DNA of 64,000 nt from assembly GCF_030272615.1 (NCBI RefSeq), contig NC_081407.1, forward strand, positions 377,012,632-377,076,631. Reading direction: 5' to 3'. The translations under genes were made by a program, and so were the position numbers. Below are positions 57,769 to 64,000 of this stretch, piece after piece. This DNA is from Cryptomeria japonica. Lineage: Eukaryota > Streptophyta > Pinopsida > Cupressales > Cupressaceae. Numbering within the stretch: position 1 is the stretch's first letter; each line of letters starts with the position of its first letter. The notes beneath the pieces are model-generated. The model did not search any database. It was not told the origin of the DNA and saw only the letters and a program-made list of their open reading frames with translations.

Positions 57769-58623
57769 TTGTATATGGAAGATGAAAGGGAAGAATATAC
57801 TATGACAGAAAAGGCAGCCAGATCTATTGGTTCTTCGCAGTTGTGGGTCTTAGAGTTAAGAGACAAAGACAGAGTCTCACGCCTGCAACATGGCATGGTG
57901 TCAATTTGCGTTAGAAGGCGAGAAATGGAGGATGTCATGAGCATTGTTTCGTTGTTCGTGGCTGAAGTCGATAGAGTCTACATTGTTTTGGGGGTCTTAT
58001 ATGGCCATGGCAGATTTCAGGCGACTTTGCACTACAAGGAGCGGATCCATGAGCGCTTTTATGTGAGGGCAGAGGTCACAGAATCGAGTGATTTTAAGAA
58101 ACATCATTTGCCCCTAGCTTGCATCCAGAAGATTATGAAGACGGAGGAGGATGTGCGCATGATATCTGCAGAAGCCCCTTTTGTGTTGGCCAAAGATTGC
58201 GAGGACCACCAATCAAAAAGTGATAATGTGTTTTGCCCATGTTTTAATGACGGATTTGTTGAAGAAGTTGGTAATTTTGTAGAATTCGGTGGGTTTGTAG
58301 CAGAGCATGTTGGTGACCAAAAAATAGTTGTTTTTTATGGGATTAAGGAATCCGGGAAACGTATTTATGATTTCATACAAACAAATGACAAGAAGGTATT
58401 GCTGGACATAGCAGTTGGTCCTCCAACAGCTATGCTGAAGGTTTTTAATGTTGTTCATGGGTTGGAGAGGTTGTTGTTGTTGGATCTGAGACTGATAGAG
58501 CACTATGCAAAGGACGAGTGTCTGATTCTAGCTCAAATTAGTGTGCAAGAGATAGTAGAAGGATGCTTGCTAAAACACCTGTTTGCATTTAATCGAAACA
58601 TTACAGTTGGTTGGCCATTTTGA
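57769..58623 (+). pseudogene. Captured protein phosphatase 2C (plant clade A type), decayed
   Basis: The 284-residue frame carries PP2C landmarks in order: GMVSICVRRREMEDVMSI (family: S-x-C-G-R-R-x-x-MEDA), LGVLYGHGRFQA (family: GVYDGHGGS), HYKERIHERF, VGDQKIVVF (family: VGSTAVV) and KDECLILAQISVQEIV (family: DECLILASDGLWD). Two metal-binding Asp positions, in DGHGG and SDGLWD, are lost, so no activity is expected. Clade A members are the abscisic-acid co-receptor phosphatases. No introns are visible, consistent with capture from RNA. Confidence 0.7.
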
Positions 58624-58786
58624 TTGGTATTCGAATGATGATTATGATGATGAAGATATGGATTTCTAGAAAGTAACAGATTTGAATGTAATGCATTTTG
58701 ATTGTTTCGGTGCTCCAACCGTGTCATCTGACGATAATGATAAGGATGTGACGGTTCTGTTGTCTGTTGGTACCGCTGTCTAGGCG
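58624..58786 (+). other. Spacer between the two captured genes
   Basis: Asp-rich codons in broken frames (NDDYDDEDMDF-like near 58636). No domain recognised. Confidence 0.3.
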
Positions 58787-59160
58787 ATGATTCTGATTGG
58801 CGAGTGTAGTCCTTTAGAGGGGAGCTTGGGGCCAGAAACTACCAGTGGCAAGGTTTGCATATGTCGTTTGACTGTTATCAAGGAATATCAAAATAATTCA
58901 GAAGCCAATAAAACCACTTTCCCATTGGGATGGTTCCACACCGGCCATATCGGTTATCTTGACAAGGACAGTTATCTATTCTTGATCGGTAGAATCGAGG
59001 AGTCCATTCACACTGGAGGGGAGAAAATATCACCATCGAAGGTAGATGCAGTGTTGTTATCTCTCCTGGCGGTTGTCCAAGCCATGGCTTTTGGAATTGT
59101 CAATGAACAATAGGACGAAGAGATGAATGTCATCATGGTTCTTCAAGAAAACATGATGGT
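58787..59160 (+). pseudogene. Captured acyl-CoA synthetase C-terminal segment (AAE3/4CL-like)
   Basis: The frame 58787-59113 reads GKVCICRLTVIKEYQNNSEA, FPLGWFHTGHIGYLDKDSYL, FLIGRIEESIHTGGEKISP and KVDAVLLSLLAVVQAMAFGI. This is the hinge and start of the C-terminal domain of adenylate-forming enzymes. The family GWFHTGDIGY has Asp replaced by His, and GRIKELI reads GRIEESI. After a TAG the same frame continues with DEEMNVIMV (family: GEEINCAVI). The closest family I recognise is peroxisomal AAE3/oxalyl-CoA synthetase. Only about 120 residues are present and the substitutions predict no activity. Confidence 0.75.
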
Positions 59161-59484
59161 TTTATTAATGAAGATCATATAATTGTGAACTATAAAAAGA
59201 ATTTGGCGAATCAAGAGTGCTTCAACTTGCAGGAGGAGAAAAACAACGAAGATTATAGAGTTTAGATTTTATGTTAAGGGTGAGCATAGGAGCAGGAGTC
59301 CATCAAGTAATAAGAGATGAGGTTTTCAATTCAAATTTGGTTTGGAGAAGACTCATTCAAAGTGTGCTGGAACAGAGTTTGGAAAAGTTAAAATCTTTCA
59401 TGGGTCTAGTTTCGTAAGGATCAAAACGGAGAGTAGGGGATGTCATGGTGCATGACTGTGTCGGTTGGTCTTCATGGGGGAGAT
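59161..59484 (+). other. 3' untranslated part and polypurine tract of the gene-capturing element
   Basis: No gene seen. ATGGGGGAGAT ends directly at the 3' LTR start and serves as the purine tract. Confidence 0.55.
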
Positions 59485-59742
59485 TGTTGGGATGTGAAGC
59501 CCAACAAACACATGACCTTTTAGCTCCCTCAACTCTTCTATTCATACTTGAATATGAATGTATAAATATGTGTGCAGTCTATGTACTAGATGATCTGGAT
59601 ATTGGTTAATAGATGATTTCCATGCTTGAGAGTGGATGCAGGCATTTGCTGAACCACTGTAAATCGTGTGTCGTGTCTCATTCTTTAATTTTGTTTTTCT
59701 TTCATTGTTTTATGTTATTTCTCTGCTCGATTTAAATTGACT
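59485..59742 (+). repeat. 3' LTR of the gene-capturing element
   Basis: 258 bp, the same length as the 5' LTR, with scattered substitutions including the terminal ACA changed to ACT. Followed by ATTTT. Confidence 0.88.
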
Positions 59743-60510
59743 ATTTTTACCTTTAATTTAATGTGGGTCTTCCTTTAAAATATACCATTTGATTTAATTT
59801 GAATTTTTTTAAAGATACACAATTCTGATGTATTTTATGTATAAGCTTACAAAATCTATAGAATATATTAGTCTTAAATATTTTTAGTTATATTGATCTA
59901 ATCTCATTTTAATTTATATTTGTTTTCCATCATGTAATAGATTATATCTATACAATTTTATGTTAAAAAATGTGACTCAACCTTGCATTCTAATGTTAAG
60001 AACACAAAAAAGTAAAATTTAGGCAATTTTAGATAGTTTATTTTGGTTCCAAATCATGTTGAAACTAATCTTGATGTTTTTATTGTTGAACTTAAGTCTA
60101 CTCCAAAATCACTAATCTAAGAGAAAGGGATCAAACATTCTACATTGGAAGTTAGGCCTCCCATGTAAAAAATGTAAACATCAATGACACATAGATAATT
60201 TTAAGAAAGAGTTACACTTGTTAACAAACATATGGCACATCATAAGACATTTTTGAATGGAGATGATAGAGTTAAATTAAGTTGCAAAATTGATGAATGA
60301 ATAATGACGATGTTATGACAAGTGTATAAAATATGATATTTTAGTCTTTGTACTCACCTTATGATTTAGGCATTAGATTTTGACTAAGGATTTGGGTGGT
60401 TTTAGCTCATGATTTCCTCTTTATCATTTGATGATTTTCATGTACTACGCCTTCTATTTATTGGATGCTTGAGATGGTAGTTTGATAATTTAGCTTTATA
60501 AATATTATCA
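59743..60510. other. Duplicated block, second copy, far right part
   Basis: Continues the match to 26060-26610 with an extra segment of about 210 bases at 59960-60200. The part from about 60219 may be the upstream half of the copia LTR that follows (a TTTATAAATATTATC TATA-like site is at 60494). Confidence 0.5.
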
Positions 60511-61232
60511 TGTTCTCTAAATATAGATTCATATTGGTATGTTGGTATAATATCTTGTAAAGGCTTGAGCTTGCAATTGTATTGTAGCCCTTTTTGTGTT
60601 GCTAATAATACAATGAATTTGAGATTTGGAGGTGGGGATTTTTGTAAGGGGTTTTCCAAGTTATATGCTTTTGTTATGGTTGTGTACATTAATTTTTGTG
60701 TTTATGTATAACCTTTCTATTTACACATCGATCCACTTAGATTAATTGTGAAATATTTATTACGCTTCCTTTCATTTGGTATCAAAGCTTGATCATATTC
60801 GTTATTGGGTGTTACGATTAAAAGGATGTTTTGTTGAAATTAAACTGGCTTTGGATAAGATTGTGTGTAAAACAAAATCATTTTTGTAGAGAACATGTCA
60901 TGCACATCTCTTATGGATATGGAAAAGTTTGATGGTGCAAAAATAATCAAGCTATAGAACCTCGAAACGAAGTATTTATTGTTGGATTGGGATCTTTAAA
61001 GTCTAGTCATTGGAATAAATCTTGGAACCATGCAATAAAAAAAATATGATGTTTTGAAAAAACATGAGGAGCCTCATTCAAATTTAGGAAAATGTTTCAA
61101 GAAAATTCATGAAGAATGAATATTTTCTAAAGAAGAAGTTATGTTCATTAAAGATGAGTGACAATGACTCTATTTTTGAATACCTAAATATGTCCAACAC
61201 TTTGTTTTCCTAGAGTTCAAGCCTATTGGTGT
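60511..61232 (+). mobile_element. Ty1/copia fragment: LTR end, primer site and gag start
   Basis: An LTR-like 3' part ends at about 60773 (TTACGCTTCCTTTCA) and is followed by TTTGGTATCAAAGCTTGA, an initiator-Met type primer site. From about 60895 the frames encode a broken copia gag: MEKFDGAKIIKL, LCSLKMSDNDSIFEYLN and SNTLFS. The fragment is truncated by element 3. Confidence 0.7.
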
Positions 61233-63432
61233 TGTAGCATTGTAAATCATACACCTTAATTAGTGTGCCCAATTTCACACTCTCCTAGCACTCATTTTAG
61301 TATTTCTCATTTCTCTATGCATAATATGACCTTTATTGTAATTAATTAAAATTTAATTCAATAATATGGTTCTTTTTCCACTTTATTTAAACGATAGACA
61401 CTAAACAATGGTCAATGCCTATGTCTCCTATTTTTAACATATCACGCATGTAGTCTTTATTAATTATCTGCATTTATCCTCTCATGTGGGGATAATTCTT
61501 GATTTTTAATTTTTAATTCTTCTATTTATCCTCTCATAGGGAGATATTTCATAATTTTTAATTATTAAATCTCCATAATATCTCCAACTTACTTATTTGG
61601 TCTTCATGAGGAGATAATAAATATTTTATTTATTAATTATCCCTGATATCTTCTCCTTGATTTTTTTGATTTTCATCCATCTCTTGAATGGTAGCTTTGT
61701 TGTGTGCTCAATCAAGTCCATTTGATGTCACAAAAATCAATTCGATCTTTGACCGTCCATTGAAATCTAGATTTCTATAAAAGGAGGCCTATTTCTTCAT
61801 TCAATTCATCTAGAATTTTAGTATCTTCATTATGTCAAAATAGCTTAGCAATAGTCTCATTTTTATTATTTTGTTAGAAATTAGCATTTCTATCTTGGAT
61901 AGCCACATTCCTAGTAAATCTCGAATATCACATCCTTTCTTTCATTTCATATTTTTACTTGCACGATGAGAGCAACGTATCAAAATAAGAGATGAAAGGA
62001 AGAACAACTAAGCTCTATTGGAGAAACATGGTTTGCATTTATGTTTTCATTTTAGTAGTTTTGTTGGTTAGATTAGGATAATTTAGCATAAATTTTAACT
62101 ATTTTGTGATTCTCTTTGATTGTTCTTTGGTTTTCATGATTAACCCAATTTTATTGATGCACAATCACATCATCTCTCTATTGTTTGGGCCCTTAAATCT
62201 AGATGTGTTCTTTATCTTTTATTATCCTAATTTATCCTTATACTACCCCAAATTTTAACTTCCAAAACATATTTTGCATATCTACACATCATGTTTTGAG
62301 CCATTGATCTGGAATTACATTAGAACCCCTTTATCTTGCATCCCTAAAAAATTTGGGATAAAGTTGTTGAGACCAAGACTGTCACACTCCCTTGTTCCCA
62401 CACTTTTTCCTTGAATTTCAAGAGGATAATTGGGTAGTTTTGCCCTATCCAAATTTATCGTTGTGTGAAAATACACTAAATATAAGTCTTCCTAAAGGTG
62501 AATTGACTTATGAAATCCCAATATAAGGCAACCTCCTCAATTCATTTCAACATCTAGAACATCTCATCTCATGCTATCATTATCATCTAATTCAAGAGTA
62601 ATTATTCTTCCTCAAGAACAGATCTGATTCAAGGAGCAATAAATTACATCAATACATCTTCATATTATGTTTCAATTATAATTTCATGATGGATTTTATG
62701 TGATTTATCATGTTTTTACATCAAAACATGGATGACTTATGCCAAGAGCATTATAGCCTTGCCCTCAAAAGGCATTCTTTCTAATTCAATTCAAGTTAAT
62801 TTAATATTTTAATCAAGGTTAATTCCAAACTTAGGGTTTGACCTAGGAAAACCCCTATCCACAATACCCTTTCTCCCCTCTTGTGTGTAACTATAGGTCT
62901 TTGACAGAGACATGGAGTTTAGAGGACCTTCACTAGACTGATACAGACCTATTCTAAGAAATTAGACATGATTTTCATGGCTAGGGAACTTGGCATGCCC
63001 CTATGCTCAAGGTTCCCTCCAAATTTAGTAGAAAGCTTAGTCTCAGTCTCAGGAAATAAATTATCAGACCCTATCCCGAAATCAAAAGACGGACATTTTG
63101 GGCATCTCGATTTCATAGACTTGGCTCTAGATTGTAGATATAGGTGCACATTCAAATTTACTATCCACCTATGTGTTTGCTATAGAATATTTGTTTACTC
63201 ATCAATCAATTGTAGCATTCTAAGTCATAGTTTCACATTTCTTTAACATATCTCCATAAGTCATTCACTTCCCAAAGCAACAAAAGAAGAAAAACCCCAA
63301 AAGTGTCATTGGACTATCTTCTACAAGATTTAGTCAAATACAATCACTTCTTTAGGTGATTTATTATTCCAATGTTTGTATGAAAGTGGATCTTGGCCTT
63401 AGTCTTGCCCGATTCCATTTTCATCCATTACA
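61233..63432 (+). repeat. 5' LTR of element 3
   Basis: Starts TGTAGCATTGTAAATCATACACC, matching the element 2 LTR start (TGTAGCATCGTAAATTGTA), and ends CATCCATTACA. TATAAAAGG is at 61776-61784. Boundaries rest on similarity to element 2 and the adjacent primer site. Confidence 0.75.
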
Positions 63433-63570
63433 TTTTGGTGAACCTGACTCTTCTCACACTTGCATATCTTTTGGTTTTAAACTGTATATTTTCATTGCAT
63501 ACATTGAGAGAACATTTCTTTTGTTGTATCTTTGATGGCTTATGAGTATCTTGTTTGATCCAATTTGTAG

Positions 63571-64000
63571 ATGGAGTTGTTAAATTATTTTGCTAGTTCA
63601 ATTTCAAGTTTTATTCAAGATTTTCATGATGTTTCCTTTTACCCATATGATGATAATCTAGCTATTCCTTTCATTCATAGTTATGGTTTACCCTCTCCTA
63701 AGGATCCTCCTACCCATGAGGACACTTTAGTGCGATAAAAGATTATTAACACTTCTTTTAAAACTCTCTCTCCTAAGGATGAAGTTTTGATGAATGATGT
63801 GGATCTTTCTCCTAAAATGCCCCTCTCACATAGGGATATGCTAGAGGAAGAGGGTGATATCATACACACCTTCCTTAATGTCACTTTATCTTCTATGCAT
63901 GACATTCCTCCTAGAGATGAAGAATTTATGGATATATTTAATCCTTCTCCCAAAGTTTGTCTTACCCATAAAGATATCTTGGAGCAAGAAGATGAAATCA
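63571..64000 (+). pseudogene. Leader ORF of element 3 with internal repeats
   Basis: MELLNYFASSISSFIQDF opens at 63571 and meets a TAA at 63736. The frame beyond it carries LSPKMPLSHRDMLEEEGDII and PSPKVCLTHKDILEQEDEI, the same two repeats of about 45 residues as at 26690-26930. No gag domain is visible as far as the window goes. Function unknown. Confidence 0.6.

Larger units (their letters stand above)
56335..59742 (+). mobile_element. Gene-capturing LTR retrotransposon, 3.4 kb
   Basis: Two 258-bp LTRs (56335-56592 and 59485-59742) start TGTTGGGATGTGAAGCCCAAC and are flanked by ATTTT (56330-56334 and 59743-59747). A primer site, an internal region with host-derived sequence and a purine tract complete it. 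No protease, RT or integrase is recognisable, so it would depend on enzymes from elsewhere. The paralogous empty site near 26060 (CTTAATTTTTACC) shows the pre-insertion state. The structure is like gene-carrying elements such as maize Bs1. Confidence 0.85.
61233..64000 (+). mobile_element. Element 3: 5' part of a Tat-type element related to element 2
   Basis: A 2,200-bp LTR with the element 2 start (TGTAGCAT) is followed by the same primer site (TTTTGGTGAACC) and an acidic leader ORF. The rest lies beyond the window, so the target duplication, pol and 3' LTR cannot be checked. Confidence 0.75.

Overview
This is nuclear DNA of a seed plant, probably a gymnosperm/conifer. That assignment is inference from the density and style of the elements, not a species identification. 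There are no bacterial-type genes. Almost the whole window consists of retroelements inserted into an older, AT-rich, internally duplicated block that carries an F-box gene.

Layout. 1-4816: internally deleted Ty1/copia element on the minus strand (5' LTR 4383-4816). 5455-5874: minus-strand F-box gene of the SLY1/GID2 type. 6414-24572: complete 18.2-kb Ty3/gypsy element of the dual-RNase-H (Tat) type, 'element 1', with target duplication CATAC. 24573-27915: more of the duplicated block and a retroelement scrap. 29216-42564: second complete Tat-type element of 13.3 kb, 'element 2', with target duplication AGTTG and a 775-bp solo LTR nested in its 5' LTR. Element 2 splits an older RNase-H-containing LINE-like unit (27916-29215 plus 42565-43590). 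44081-49901: decayed L1-type LINE. 51412-53446: second copy of the LINE-like unit. 54780-56334: second copy of the F-box block. 56335-59742: short LTR element (258-bp LTRs, target duplication ATTTT) whose interior contains decayed copies of a protein phosphatase 2C and an acyl-CoA synthetase. 60511-61232: copia fragment. 61233 to the end: 5' part of a third Tat-type element.

Most notable. Both complete gypsy elements carry, between integrase and 3' LTR and in antisense, a gene for a plant mobile domain (PMD) protein. In both, a short first exon joins the PMD exon across a phase-0 intron with a consensus donor (GTAAGT or GTGAGT). The total coding lengths are similar, about 673 and 686-697 codons. 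Element 1 has its own antisense TATA box. In both, the first intron holds a tandem array with a GCGC core. In element 1 this array has a 21+21+18 = 60-bp higher-order period, and the same motif recurs at an exact 21-bp period in the 5' leader in the opposite orientation. Element 2 and its relatives also appear to lack gag.

The elements work as nested parasites: polyproteins (gag, protease, G-patch, RT, RNase H, a second archaeal-type RNase H, integrase) are interrupted by nonsense codons, mostly TAG/TGA at positions expected to be Gln, Arg or Trp. This fits deamination of methylated cytosine in silenced elements. I saw no intact RNA gene, CRISPR array or uninterrupted full-length host gene; the F-box gene at 5455-5874 is the nearest to functional.
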